A stretch of DNA of 64,000 bases from assembly GCF_008728195.1 (NCBI RefSeq), contig NZ_CP031598.1, forward strand, positions 868,001 through 932,000. The letters run 5' to 3'. Numbering within the stretch: position 1 is the first letter of the stretch; every line of letters begins with the position of its first letter. Below, piece after piece: positions 52,021-60,999 of this stretch. The notes below the pieces were generated by a model. That model was not told the DNA's origin. It ran no database searches and was given only the letters and a program-made list of their open reading frames with translations. Source of the DNA: Roseovarius indicus. GTDB lineage: Bacteria; Pseudomonadota; Alphaproteobacteria; Rhodobacterales; Rhodobacteraceae. Both the position numbers and the translations under genes were made by a program.

Positions 52021-53000
52021 ATCCGTTCCCGCCGCAGCTTGAGGATCAGGTGCAGGAACAGCGGCGCCCCCACCAGCGCGGTCAGCACGCCAAGCTTCAG
52101 GTCCTGCGTCGGCAGGATCAGCCGCACGGCGATATCCGCCGCCAGAACCATCGCCGCGCCACCCAGCGCCGAGGCCCACAAAAGCCGCGAGGGCCGCGCC
52201 CCCACCAACGGCCGCAGGATATGCGGCACCACCAGTCCGACGAACCCGATCGCGCCCGCCACCGCCGTGCCGGCGCCCACCACGCAGGCCGTGCCCAGCA
52301 CCAGTTGCAGCCGCAGGCGGGTCAGGCTCACGCCCATCGCCTCCGCCGCATCCTCGCCCAGCGTCAGCGCATCCAGCCCCCGGCCCAGCCCGGCCAGAAG
52401 CGCCAGCCCTACCACCATGAAGGGCAGCGTCAGCCACACGTGCGTCATCGACCGGTCGGCCAGCGAGCCCATCATCCAGAAGACAATCTCGCTGGCGGCA
52501 AACGGGTTGGGCGACAGGTTCAGCACCAGCGAGGTCAGCGCGCCGGCCAGCGCCGACACCGCGATCCCCGCAAGGATCAGCGTCAGCGATCCGCCCCGCG
52601 GCCCCGCCAGAAGCATCACCAGCGTGACACCCCCCAGCGCTCCGCCGAGCGCCATCAGCGGCAGGGCCAGCGCAACGACCGCCGACAGCCCCGTCTGAAG
52701 CGCCAGCACCGCCCCCAGCGCAGCCGACCCCGACACCCCGATCAGCCCTGGCTCGGCCAGCGGGTTGCGCAGGTAGCCCTGCATCGCGGCCCCTGCCAGC
52801 CCCAGCGATCCGCCGATCATCACCGCCAAAATCATCCGTGGCAGCCGGATCTCGCGCATCACCAGCGTCAGCGGCCCGCCATCGCCCGCAACCAGCGCCG
52901 ACAGGCTTTCGCCCACGCCCAGCCCCGCCGGCCCGATCAGCAGCGAGGCCAGCGCCAGCGCCGCCACCAGCAGCCCGAGGGGGATCATCACGCGGCTCAC
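52017..53000 (-). CDS. btuC: Corrinoid ABC transporter permease, FecCD/BtuC family
   Basis: A 327-residue permease with about ten helices and family motifs R-L-P-R-M-I-L-A-V-M-I-G-G-S-L-G-L-A-G (about 56-74), G-V-S-G-S-A-A-L-G-A-V-L and G-F-V-G-L-V-V-P-H-I-L-R. A GTG at 53000 overlaps the binding-protein stop (GTGA), matching the four-base overlaps in the rest of the operon; an ATG at 52988 is an alternative. Transport of cobalamin or cobinamide is inferred from the riboswitch and cbiZ. Confidence 0.9.
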   Translation of the reverse strand: MSRVMIPLGLLVAALALASLLIGPAGLGVGESLSALVAGDGGPLTLVMREIRLPRMILAVMIGGSLGLAGAAMQGYLRNPLAEPGLIGVSGSAALGAVLALQTGLSAVVALALPLMALGGALGGVTLVMLLAGPRGGSLTLILAGIAVSALAGALTSLVLNLSPNPFAASEIVFWMMGSLADRSMTHVWLTLPFMVVGLALLAGLGRGLDALTLGEDAAEAMGVSLTRLRLQLVLGTACVVGAGTAVAGAIGFVGLVVPHILRPLVGARPSRLLWASALGGAAMVLAADIAVRLILPTQDLKLGVLTALVGAPLFLHLILKLRRERI

Positions 53001-53851
53001 TCCGCCGCCCCGGTGATCTCGCGCCGCGCCCCGGCCAGCCGGTCTATCGCGTCCAGCACATGCGGCGTGCCGCACACCCAGTCGGGGCCGGTCATCGCCG
53101 CCGCCGCGCCGCTCTCGCGAAAAGCCCGCACGGCAGGGTGATCCATGATCTCCTCCGAGCGCGACGCACCGGGATAGGCCTGCGAGGTGATCACCACGTC
53201 CGGGTCGATCATCGCCAGCATTTCCAGCGGCAGCTTCGCCCCCGCGCCATACCCGGCCTGCTCCGCCGCATTCTCGAACCCGGCCGCCAGCAGGATCTGC
53301 CCCGCCAGCGCCGTCGCCCCCGACGTATAGCCATTGGCATAGTAAAGCACCGCCGACGGCCGCGCCGCCACCTCGGCCCGCACCGCCGCCAGCCGCGTCT
53401 CGAACGCGGCCGCCATGTCCTTGGCCGCCGCCTCCCGATGCAGCACCTCGCCCATCCGCCTGATCCGGTCGGGAATGTCGTCCAGCGACGTCGCCGCCGG
53501 GATCACCGCCACCGGAATGCCCAGCCGTTTCAGCATCGCCGTCGTCGCCTGCGCGGCATAGGGCCCCGCCACCACAAGGTCGGGCCGCATCAGGTAGATT
53601 TCCTCCGCCAGCCCGTGATTGGCGACATACCCCGCCGCTTTATCGGCCATGGCCGACACCCGCCGGTCGGTCGCGATATGGCTGACCGAATGAAGCTGGC
53701 CGTCACCCGCCAGCATCATCGCCAGCTGATCGGTGCAAAGGTTGATCGACACCACCCGCGCCGGCGCCTCCGCCCGTGCCAGGCCCGCCCCGGCGACCAC
53801 GGCCGCCAGGGCAACAGGCGCAAGCCGACATATCCAGCCCGCGCCCTTCAC
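52997..53851 (-). CDS. btuF: Corrinoid-binding periplasmic protein, BtuF family
   Basis: A 284-residue periplasmic receptor with a Sec signal peptide ending near A-R-A-E (residue 28). It has the class III binding-protein pattern R-V-V-S-I-N-L-C-T-D-Q-L (about 32-43), M-R-P-D-L-V-V-A-G-P and M-I-D-P-D-V-V-I-T-S. The start is a GTG one base after the btuB stop. It hands corrinoids from BtuB to the BtuCD-type importer. Confidence 0.9.
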   Translation of the reverse strand: MKGAGWICRLAPVALAAVVAGAGLARAEAPARVVSINLCTDQLAMMLAGDGQLHSVSHIATDRRVSAMADKAAGYVANHGLAEEIYLMRPDLVVAGPYAAQATTAMLKRLGIPVAVIPAATSLDDIPDRIRRMGEVLHREAAAKDMAAAFETRLAAVRAEVAARPSAVLYYANGYTSGATALAGQILLAAGFENAAEQAGYGAGAKLPLEMLAMIDPDVVITSQAYPGASRSEEIMDHPAVRAFRESGAAAAMTGPDWVCGTPHVLDAIDRLAGARREITGAAE

Positions 53852-53852
53852 C

Positions 53853-55787
53853 TCAATACGTGCTCGTCACGCCAAAGAACACCGTCCGCCCCTGCGTCGC
53901 ATAGCCATCAAGCTCCTCGTAACGCTCATCGGTCAGGTTGTGAATGCCGGCGCTCAGCCGCACGCTGTCGGTCACGTCATGGCTCATCCCGAGATTGACC
54001 AGCGTGTAATCCGACAGCCGCACCACGCTGGCCCCCATCGACGCCGCCGTGAAATCGGTATCGTAATTCCCCGACACGTGCCGCACATCCAGGTTGAACC
54101 GCGTCCGGTCATTCGCCATCAGGTAGCCCAGCTGCAACAGTGCCTCATGCTCCGGCCGCCGCACCTCGACCGAGCCGTTGGGGTTCGTCGCGTCAAGCCA
54201 CGTATAGCTCAGCCCGACATCGAACCGGTCCGTCACCGCCACGTCCGCCGACACCTCGACCCCGCGCCGGTCGCTCTTGCCGGGCTGGTTCACCGGCGTC
54301 GAAATCCCCGTCGCCGGGTTGAAGACCGAGGTGATCTCGTTCGTCAGCTCGTCGTCGAAATAGGTCACGTCGACAAGGCCCCGCCCGCCAAGGAACTGCT
54401 GCTCAATGCCGATATCCCACCCCTCGCTCTGCTCCGGCTGAAGGTTCGGGTTGCCGGCAAAGTTGGCGAAGAAACCGAACTGCTCGATCAGCGTCGGGTT
54501 CTGCACCCCGGTGCCATAGGAGGCATGCACCCGCGTCATCTGGTTCGGCAGGGTATAGGAGGCGCCCACCGCATAGGTGGTGAAATCCTCGAACTTGTCG
54601 TTGAAATCATGCCGCACGCTGCCCTGCAGGTCGAACCCGTTGCCAAAGCTGCCCTGGTATTCGATCACCAGCGCGCTCTGCTCGCGCGTCCGCTTGATCA
54701 GCTCGCCGGGGCCAAAGAACGCCTGGTTGCCCTTGTAGGTCAGGTATTCCCATTCCGCGGCAAAGGTCAGCGTATGATCGGCCGTATCCACGCTGTCGGA
54801 ATCCAGCGCCACCGTGCCCCGATAGCTCGCCTTGGCGCGAGTCGCGGTATTGTCCTGGTTGCGCAGGCCGGTGCCGCCGCGCCCCTGCTGGTCGATATTG
54901 GCGAAAGACAGGTCCACCCGGTTCTGCAGGCGGCCATCCAACATCCCAAGCTCGGCATAGACCGAGCCGAAGGTCTCCTGCATCTCGATATTCGAGGCAT
55001 CGTCAACCACCAGCCCCGCCCGCGTCGGCGCGCCGAACACGAAGCCGTCCGTGTCCGACACCCGGTCGACATGGCGCAGCGACCCACCGACGGTCAGCGC
55101 GTCGCTGACGAAGAACCGCCCCGTCAGGTTGTAGGTCCGGTTCAGGTCGCCGTCATCCTCGCCCCCGGGCGTTCCGGATATGTCGAACCCGTCGGTCTCG
55201 CGCCGCGCGGCCGAAAAGCTCAGCTGCCCCCGTACCGATTGTTGGCGAACGGCGATCCGGCCTTCATAGGTGCCGTCCGAGCCCACCTCGAACCCGACCT
55301 CGCCGCTGATCCCCGGTTCCGTCGGCCGCTTGGTGGTGATCGAGATCACCCCGCCGATGGCGTTCGACCCGTACAGCGCCGATTGCGGCCCGCGGATGAT
55401 CTCGATCCGTGCGATATCCGCCGTCAGCAGCCCGGCGAAATCGTATTCGCCCTGGTCCGGCGCCGCCACCTCGACCCCGTCGATCAGCACCAGCGTATGG
55501 TTGCTTTCATGCCCCCGCAGCCGCACCTGCGTGCGCCCGCCGAACCCGCCGGTGCGCGACACCGCCACGCCCGGAAGCGAGCGCAGCACATCGGCCACGT
55601 ACTGCTCGCCGCTCTCCTCTATTTCTTCCTCCGTCAGCACGGTGGCGGCGCGGCCGTACTCCCGCGCCTCCACGGGGGTCAGCCCCCCGGAAATGACCAG
55701 CGTGCCGAGGTCATAGGTCTCCTCGGCCGTGGCAGGTGTGGCAAGAATGGTGGTGGCCAGCAGGCCAAGACGCGCGTGGCGTTTCAT
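53853..55787 (-). CDS. btuB: TonB-dependent outer-membrane corrinoid receptor, BtuB type
   Basis: A 644-residue outer-membrane receptor. After a signal peptide (to about residue 21) comes the TonB box region T-L-V-I-S-G-G, then a plug domain (V-L-R-S-L-P-G-V-A-V, V-R-L-R-G-H, I-E-I-I-R-G-P-Q-S-A-L-Y-G-S-N-A-I-G-G-V) and a 22-strand-type barrel ending in an aromatic residue. GGAGGG precedes the ATG. It is the first gene after the cobalamin riboswitch, the usual arrangement for BtuB. Confidence 0.93.
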   Translation of the reverse strand: MKRHARLGLLATTILATPATAEETYDLGTLVISGGLTPVEAREYGRAATVLTEEEIEESGEQYVADVLRSLPGVAVSRTGGFGGRTQVRLRGHESNHTLVLIDGVEVAAPDQGEYDFAGLLTADIARIEIIRGPQSALYGSNAIGGVISITTKRPTEPGISGEVGFEVGSDGTYEGRIAVRQQSVRGQLSFSAARRETDGFDISGTPGGEDDGDLNRTYNLTGRFFVSDALTVGGSLRHVDRVSDTDGFVFGAPTRAGLVVDDASNIEMQETFGSVYAELGMLDGRLQNRVDLSFANIDQQGRGGTGLRNQDNTATRAKASYRGTVALDSDSVDTADHTLTFAAEWEYLTYKGNQAFFGPGELIKRTREQSALVIEYQGSFGNGFDLQGSVRHDFNDKFEDFTTYAVGASYTLPNQMTRVHASYGTGVQNPTLIEQFGFFANFAGNPNLQPEQSEGWDIGIEQQFLGGRGLVDVTYFDDELTNEITSVFNPATGISTPVNQPGKSDRRGVEVSADVAVTDRFDVGLSYTWLDATNPNGSVEVRRPEHEALLQLGYLMANDRTRFNLDVRHVSGNYDTDFTAASMGASVVRLSDYTLVNLGMSHDVTDSVRLSAGIHNLTDERYEELDGYATQGRTVFFGVTSTY

Positions 55788-55929
55788 GTCGGTCCCTCCG
55801 ATCGCACCGCATCGCGGCGCAAATCAACGTGTTTGGTCTCGGAGGAAAGGCCCCCGCAGACGGTGAAACGTCACCTCTACGGATAGCTCCGTTGCCCATG
55901 CGCGCCCCGCGCCCGGACAGGGTGATCAC

Positions 55930-56118
55930 CTCGGCAGGTCTCCTGACTTGCGGGTCATCGCTTGGCCGGGTCTTCCCACCGCGCTGACGCACGGCAGTGA
56001 CATGTTCCGGCTTCGCTCGCCGCCTACAGTTGCGGGGGCAGTCACGGAATTGGCGCCATATGGCGAAACCTCACCGTGTTCCCTTTTCACCGGGCGGCGC
56101 ACCGCCCGGACCGAAGCA
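55930..56118 (-). promoter_or_regulatory. Cobalamin (adenosylcobalamin) riboswitch
   Basis: Read on the minus strand, the leader contains the conserved A-rich/GC core G-C-C-C-C-C-G-C-A-A-C-T-G-T-A and, nearest to btuB, the B12 box AGTCAGGAGACCTGCC (complement at 55933-55948), in the correct order and spacing. When adenosylcobalamin is abundant the element should switch the btuB-F-C-D-cbiZ operon off. The 142 bases between it and btuB hold a GGTGA/TCACC hairpin and the btuB ribosome site, the probable expression platform. Exact ends are estimates. Confidence 0.92.
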
Positions 56119-56323
56119 AGTTCTGCCTAGCGCGGATCGCGCGCGGTGAAAAGGCGATTTCTTAACGGTCTGACCCTAGACAACCGTTTCGCGCGCCGGC
56201 GGGCGGGCAAGCGATCAGCCCACCCGAAACCCACGCCGGGGTTCCGTCCCCGTGTTAATCAATTGTTAACCGTTGCGGGGGAACGCACGCCGTCTGGCAG
56301 CCCCGTCAGTCATCCGCCTTCGC
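56119..56323. other. Intergenic region between the phn and btu operons
   Basis: No gene is seen. It should hold the end of the phnDCE transcript and the promoter of the riboswitch transcript, both on the minus strand. GTTAATCAATTGTTAAC at 56254-56270 is an imperfect 17-bp inverted repeat and the only AT-rich element; it could be part of the promoter or an operator. Confidence 0.4.
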
Positions 56324-57124
56324 CTACTGGATCCGGGCGCGCAGCTTGTCGGTGCAGATCTCCATTACCAGCACGATCAGGAAAATGGCCAGAATGATCA
56401 TCGAGGCATTGCGATACTGAAAGAGGTCGAAAGCCACCTTCAGCTCCTGCCCGATCCCGCCCGCACCGACCAGCCCCAGCACCACCGAAGACCGCACGGC
56501 CTTCTCCAGCGCGAACAGCGACGAGTTGATCAGCGACGGCATGATGTCGGGCAAGATCGCCCCCACCAGGATCGAGCCCTTGCCCGCCCCGATCGCCGAC
56601 AGCGCCTCCTGCGGTTCCTTCTCGGCGTCTTCCATGGCCTCCGCGAAGAACCGGCCGCAAAAGCCGATCGTGTCGACCACGATGGTCATGGTGCCGGCCA
56701 CGGCGCCAAGCCCGATGGAGGCCACGAACAGAAGCGCCCAGACAAGGTCGGGCACCGTCCGCAGGAACGACACGAACGCCTTCACCAGGAAGCTGCCTCG
56801 CCCCAGCGGCGAAACGCCCCTCGCGCCGCACCACGCGATGGGCAGGCTCAGGACAATACCGATCGCCGCGCCCACCAGCGCGATCTGGAAGGTCTCGAGA
56901 ATGCGCATCCCGATCCGGGCAAGAAAGGCGGGCTCGGTATTGGGCGGCAGCATCCGCTGCACCAGGTTGGCCATGCCCGGCACACCCTCGGCCAGTTGCT
57001 GGGGCGAGGGGGCGACCTTGCCCATCGAGGCGATGATCACCGCCCCGAGCGCCACCAGAAGCGCAAAGTTCAGGGCCGAGAACCCCTCGAAGCGGCCGGG
57101 GGGCATATGGGCGCGATCAGCCAT
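56324..57124 (-). CDS. phnE: Phosphonate ABC transporter permease
   Basis: A 266-residue permease of the PhnE family with about six helices and the binding-protein-dependent transport loop E-A-L-S-A-I-G-A-G-K-G-S-I-L-V-G-A-I-L-P (about 175-195). T-F-Q-I-A-L-V-G-A-A-I-G-I-V-L-S near residue 78 is also typical. The ATG at 57124 overlaps phnC by eight bases and has GGA upstream; an ATG at 57133 is also possible. Only one permease gene is present, whereas some phosphonate operons have two. Confidence 0.92.
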   Translation of the reverse strand: MADRAHMPPGRFEGFSALNFALLVALGAVIIASMGKVAPSPQQLAEGVPGMANLVQRMLPPNTEPAFLARIGMRILETFQIALVGAAIGIVLSLPIAWCGARGVSPLGRGSFLVKAFVSFLRTVPDLVWALLFVASIGLGAVAGTMTIVVDTIGFCGRFFAEAMEDAEKEPQEALSAIGAGKGSILVGAILPDIMPSLINSSLFALEKAVRSSVVLGLVGAGGIGQELKVAFDLFQYRNASMIILAIFLIVLVMEICTDKLRARIQ

Positions 57125-57920
57125 CGAAAACATCCTGAAGATTGGCGCGGGTGACCTTTTCGGCGGGCCGGTCGAAATGCACCCGCCCGCCCTTCAGCGC
57201 GACCACCCGGTCGGCATAAGCGGTGGCATGGGCCATGTCGTGCGAGGTGTAGATCAGCGTGATCTCCTGTTCGCGGCACAGCGTCGAGAACAGCTCCATC
57301 ACGTTGCGCCCCGACACCGGGTCGAGGCTGGCGGCCGGTTCGTCCGCGATCAGCAGCCGCGGCTTGCGCACCAGCGCGCGGGCCACGGCCACGCGCTGCT
57401 GTTGCCCGCCCGACAGCGTATCGGCGCGCAGCATCGCCTTGTCGGCAAGGTCCACCGCGTCGAGCGCGTCCATGGCCCGGGCCCGCCAGTCCTCCGGCGC
57501 CAGGCTGTGACAGAAGGCCCGCCAGCTGCCCGCCTCGCCAAAGAGCCCGTGAATGACGTTCGACAGCACCGACCGCCGCCGCACCAGGCAATGCTTCTGG
57601 AAGACGAACCCGGTCTGCCGCCGCATCCGAAGCCGCTGCGCGCGGCTCGCCTCCGGGCCGACGGGTTCTCCGAAACAGGAAAGTTCGCCACCGGAGATGG
57701 GATGCAGGCCGATGAGGCTTTTCAGAAGCGTCGACTTGCCGCTTCCGTTCGAGCCGATAAGCGCCACCCGCTCGCCCGCCTCGACGCGCAGGTCGACGCC
57801 GTCAAGCACCACGGCGCGGCGGGTATAGGCCTTGCACAGGCCCCGCGCCTCGATGAGCGGGGCGTCGGCTGTCCGCGCCGTGCCCCCGGCCGTCCGGGCA
57901 TCTGTCAGGTGATCGAGCAT
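57117..57920 (-). CDS. phnC: Phosphonate ABC transporter ATP-binding protein
   Basis: A 267-residue ATPase with Walker A G-S-N-G-S-G-K-S-T (about 57-65), the PhnC-type Q-K-H-C-L-V-R-R-R-S-V-L segment after the Q-loop, signature L-S-G-G-Q-Q-Q-R-V-A and Walker B L-L-I-A-D-E-P. The first 20 residues form a hydrophilic extension. It lies between phnD and phnE in one transcription unit. The close match to the PhnC pattern and the binding protein next to it make phosphonate or phosphite uptake likely. Confidence 0.92.
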   Translation of the reverse strand: MLDHLTDARTAGGTARTADAPLIEARGLCKAYTRRAVVLDGVDLRVEAGERVALIGSNGSGKSTLLKSLIGLHPISGGELSCFGEPVGPEASRAQRLRMRRQTGFVFQKHCLVRRRSVLSNVIHGLFGEAGSWRAFCHSLAPEDWRARAMDALDAVDLADKAMLRADTLSGGQQQRVAVARALVRKPRLLIADEPAASLDPVSGRNVMELFSTLCREQEITLIYTSHDMAHATAYADRVVALKGGRVHFDRPAEKVTRANLQDVFDG

Positions 57921-57945
57921 GTGGCCCCTTCCGTTATGCGCGAAA

Positions 57946-57967
57946 CCGGGGGCATCTGCGCCCCCGG
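57946..57967 (-). other. Intercistronic stem-loop between phnD and phnC
   Basis: CCGGGGGC (57946-57953) and GCCCCCGG (57960-57967) form a perfect 8-bp stem with a 6-base loop in the 68-base gap after phnD. There is no T-tract. It parallels the hairpins after the binding-protein genes at 1242, 10465 and 44392. Confidence 0.6.
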
Positions 57968-57988
57968 CCTCATGTCATGCTGGCAGGT

Positions 57989-58846
57989 TCAGTTGCCGAC
58001 AAAGGCGTTGGTATCGACCCCGATCGTCTTGTACATCGAGCGCACGTAGTCGTACTCGCTGTCCTCGACCTTGGTCAGAAAGAAGCCGCCCTTGTATTTC
58101 TGGTTGTCTTCCCCGGTCAGGATCGCATCCATCAGCTCCGCGCCATGATCGACAAAGGCCGCCTTGACGTCGGCGATGGTGGCATCGTCAAGATCCGACC
58201 GCGCGACGAGGATGTCATTCGGTAGGTCGCGGCCACGCGCCACCACGGTGAACGACGTGTCGGGAAACGCCTCGCGAATGCGCGACAGGTGCCCTTCGTT
58301 CATGCCAACGGCCTGAACGTCACCGCGGATAAGCGCCTCGACGGCCACGTTGCGGGCGATGATCTGCGGCTGGTAGTCGGTGTTGTAGGCCAGCCCGAAA
58401 TCGGCCAGAACCTGTGCCGGCCCGAGGTGCTGCGAGGTGGACCCGACCGAACCGAAGGTCACGGTCTTGCCCTTCAGGTCCTGCACCGACTTGATCGGCC
58501 CGTCCGACAGCGTCACGATCTGCGCAAAGTAGTTGGGCCGCTGCCAGGCGGTCACGATCTTCGCCTGGGTCAATTCGTTGATCACCACGTATTCGGCCGG
58601 GCCGGTCAGCACCAGGTCGACCTTGTCCTGGTTCAGCGCCTCGACGGCGGCGGTGCGCGAGCTGACCGGGAACAGGTCGATCTCGTGGCCGGTCAGCTCT
58701 TCGAGCTTGGCCTCGAAGGCGCCGAATTCCTGTTGCAGCGCTTCGAGACCCTCGATGTCGGTCACGGCGAACTTCAGGCTTTCGGCAGTGGCGGGGAAGG
58801 AGGCCGCAACGGTCACGGCGGCGGCGGCGAGCAGGGAACGGATCAT
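57989..58846 (-). CDS. phnD: Phosphonate-binding periplasmic protein
   Basis: A 285-residue receptor with a Sec signal peptide (to about residue 21, A-T-A-E). Family features are F-A-V-T-D-I-E-G, the V-D-L-V-L-T-G-P-A-E-Y motif near 80 and the S-V-G-S-T-S-Q-H-L-G-P phosphonate-binding loop near 132, which supplies the Ser/Thr residues that hold the phosphonate group. GGAGAGG precedes the ATG. It is first in the phnDCE operon and divergent from phnM. Confidence 0.93.
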   Translation of the reverse strand: MIRSLLAAAAVTVAASFPATAESLKFAVTDIEGLEALQQEFGAFEAKLEELTGHEIDLFPVSSRTAAVEALNQDKVDLVLTGPAEYVVINELTQAKIVTAWQRPNYFAQIVTLSDGPIKSVQDLKGKTVTFGSVGSTSQHLGPAQVLADFGLAYNTDYQPQIIARNVAVEALIRGDVQAVGMNEGHLSRIREAFPDTSFTVVARGRDLPNDILVARSDLDDATIADVKAAFVDHGAELMDAILTGEDNQKYKGGFFLTKVEDSEYDYVRSMYKTIGVDTNAFVGN

Positions 58847-58873
58847 GGTCCTCTCCTATCTAATCCAGAGTTG

Positions 58874-58881
58874 TGTATACA
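58874..58881. promoter_or_regulatory. TGTATACA palindrome in the divergent phnD/phnM promoter region
   Basis: The only clear symmetric element in the 105-base gap between phnD and phnM is TGTATACA. Its T-x-T-A-x-A-C-A form fits operators bound by HutC/PhnF-type GntR repressors, and phnF is encoded in the adjacent operon. It is short, so the assignment is tentative. Confidence 0.4.
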
Positions 58882-58951
58882 GGAACGTCACACAGCAATG
58901 GCATAGGGGATTCGATTGAAGCTTTGATGACATGTGGATGGTGAGACGAAG

Positions 58952-60076
58952 ATGACGTGTGAATGGACGATCAGCGGCGGCACCGTGCTGGGGCCCGAGG
59001 GGCTCGCACCGGCAGAGCTGCATTTGGAAGACGGGCGCATCGCCGATGCAAGGCCCTCGGGGGGCGGCACCCTGGATGCCACCGGCGCCTGGGTGCTGCC
59101 GGGCATCGTCGACCTGCATGGCGACGGGTTCGAGGCGATCGTGCAGCCCCGCCCGGGGGTGCACATGCCCTATGGGCTGGGCTTTGCCGAGGCGGACACC
59201 CAGATGATCGCCAACGGCATCACCACCGCCTATCACGGCCTCACCGTCTCGTGGGAGCCGGGCCTGCGCGACATCGCCGTGACCCGCCGCCTGGTCGAGG
59301 CGCTCGAAGCCGCCGAGCCGGGCCTCGCCTGCGACACCCGGTTCAACATCCGCTGGGAAACCTTCGCCCTCGATCACGTCGACGAGGTGCTGGGCTGGCT
59401 CGAACGCCGCCCGGGCGACATCCTGTCGATCAACGACCACACCACCGCCAACCACAGGCTCGGCGCCGAAAGCAACAAGCTCAAGCGCATGGCGGCCCGC
59501 ATGGGGCTCTCCCCCGAGGACGCGATGACCGAAATCCACCGCATATGGGACAGGCGCAGCGAGGTGCCCGCCGCGACCGACCGGATCTGTCGCGTGGCGG
59601 TCGCGCTGGGCCGCACGGTCATGTCCCATGACGACGCCACGCCCGAGGACCGCGAGACGGGCCGCGCGCGGGGCGTCACCGTGGCCGAGTTTCCCACCAC
59701 CGAAGCCGCCGCCCGCGCCGCGCGCGAGGCGGGCGAGCCGGTCATCCTCGGCGGCCCGAACGCGCTCCGGGGCGAAAGCCATAACGGGGCGCTCTGCGCC
59801 ACCGCCGCCATTCGCCAGGGGCTCTGCACCGTTCTGGCGTCCGACTATTATTACCCCTCGCCCCTGCACGCCGTCTTCCGCCTGCACGACGCGGGCATCC
59901 TGCCGCTGGACAGGGGCTGGAACCTCGTTTCCGCCAACCCCGCCGCCGCCGTCGGCCTTACCGATCGCGGCACGCTCGCGCCCGGCCAGCGGGCCGACCT
60001 GCTTGTGATCGACCGGAAATCACGCAAGATCAGGGCGGTCTTCGTGAACGGACGGAAAGTGCTGGCCCGTGATTGA
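58952..60076 (+). CDS. phnM: Alpha-D-ribose 1-methylphosphonate 5-triphosphate diphosphatase
   Basis: A 374-residue amidohydrolase-superfamily enzyme. PhnM removes pyrophosphate from the ribose triphosphate phosphonate in the C-P lyase pathway. The metal site is visible in D-L-H-G-D-G-F-E (about 53-60), with further ligands in I-N-D-H-T-T and S-H-D-D-A-T. Length and motifs match PhnM. GAGACGAAG precedes the ATG at 58952. The C-P lyase core genes phnGHIJKL are not in this window, so they are elsewhere or absent. Confidence 0.9.
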   Translation: MTCEWTISGGTVLGPEGLAPAELHLEDGRIADARPSGGGTLDATGAWVLPGIVDLHGDGFEAIVQPRPGVHMPYGLGFAEADTQMIANGITTAYHGLTVSWEPGLRDIAVTRRLVEALEAAEPGLACDTRFNIRWETFALDHVDEVLGWLERRPGDILSINDHTTANHRLGAESNKLKRMAARMGLSPEDAMTEIHRIWDRRSEVPAATDRICRVAVALGRTVMSHDDATPEDRETGRARGVTVAEFPTTEAAARAAREAGEPVILGGPNALRGESHNGALCATAAIRQGLCTVLASDYYYPSPLHAVFRLHDAGILPLDRGWNLVSANPAAAVGLTDRGTLAPGQRADLLVIDRKSRKIRAVFVNGRKVLARD

Positions 60077-60857
60077 TCTCTCGCCCGACCGCGCCGACGA
60101 ATTCGGCCTCAACGCGCTGGCCGCGGAGGAATACGCCCCCCGCGCCACGCGCGCCATCTGGCTGCAGATCTACGACCGGCTGGCCCGTGCCATCGACCAG
60201 CGGCTCGTCGCCCCCGGCAGCCGCCTGCCCGGCGAGGTCCAGCTGGCCGAGATGTTCCGGGTCAACCGCGTGACCATGCGCCGGGCGCTGGCCCTGCTTC
60301 AGGTCGAAGGCCGGCTTCAGGCGCGCAAGGGCGTCGGCATCATCGTCCGGCAATTGCCCCGCACCTTCGTGATCCGCAACGACATGCGGTTTTCCGACTC
60401 CCTCGTCGGCGCGACCGAAGAGGTCAGCTCGCGCGTCCTCTATCTCGCCCGCACCGCTCCCAGCCCCGAGGCGGCCCAGCTTTTCGGGCTCGGCCCGGGC
60501 GATCAGGTGATCGCGCTGCACCGGGTGCGGCTTCTCGATGGCGGGCCGATCTACTTCACCCGCAAGGAACTGCCCGCCGCCCGGTTTCCCGACTTCGAAC
60601 AGGTTTTCGAAGAGACCCAGTCGGTCAGCGCCGTCTACAAGGCGGCGGGCATCCCGTGGTTCCGCCGGGCCGAAACGCGGGTGCAGGGCGGGCTCGCCCA
60701 GCCGGACGAGGCAGAGATCCTCGGCATCAACGCCAACACCCCGGTGCAATACGTCACCGCCATCAACCGCGCGCCCGATGGCGGGCCCATCGAGCTGGGC
60801 CGCGGCTGCTGGCCGATGACAAGCGTCGAGTTCGTGTTCAGCGAGTCGGGCGGTTAG
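60069..60857 (+). CDS. phnF: GntR-family regulator with UTRA domain, PhnF type
   Basis: A 262-residue regulator of the HutC/PhnF subfamily. The winged helix (about 28-100) has the classical S-R-L-P-G-E-V-Q-L-A-E-M-F-R-V-N-R-V-T-M-R-R-A-L segment, and the UTRA ligand domain (about 105-255) has P-I-Y-F-T-R-K-E-L-P and the closing G-R-G-C-W-P-M. The GTG start overlaps phnM by eight bases. It probably represses both divergent phn units and is released by a phosphonate or a pathway intermediate. Confidence 0.88.
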   Translation: MIDLSPDRADEFGLNALAAEEYAPRATRAIWLQIYDRLARAIDQRLVAPGSRLPGEVQLAEMFRVNRVTMRRALALLQVEGRLQARKGVGIIVRQLPRTFVIRNDMRFSDSLVGATEEVSSRVLYLARTAPSPEAAQLFGLGPGDQVIALHRVRLLDGGPIYFTRKELPAARFPDFEQVFEETQSVSAVYKAAGIPWFRRAETRVQGGLAQPDEAEILGINANTPVQYVTAINRAPDGGPIELGRGCWPMTSVEFVFSESGG

Positions 60858-60999
60858 GGCGGCGGTCACGGGGGCCTGGCAACGCCATCGCCGGCCCTGC
60901 CGCGATCTTGGCGCTAACCGGGCGTTTACCTTTCTTTGAAAAGACGGACGCCGGCAAAGGGTCAGCCCCACGCCTCGAACGCGCGGCCGCCCCATCGTT

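Noticed and set aside
53733-55886. A 717-codon plus-strand open frame opposite btuB
   Set aside because: btuB is an unmistakable TonB receptor; the opposite frame is Arg/His/Pro-rich noise.
58847-58951. Possible Pho box in the phnD/phnM gap
   Set aside because: GTCAC and GGCAT elements are present, but they do not form the two CTGTCAT-like repeats at 11-base spacing expected of a PhoB site.
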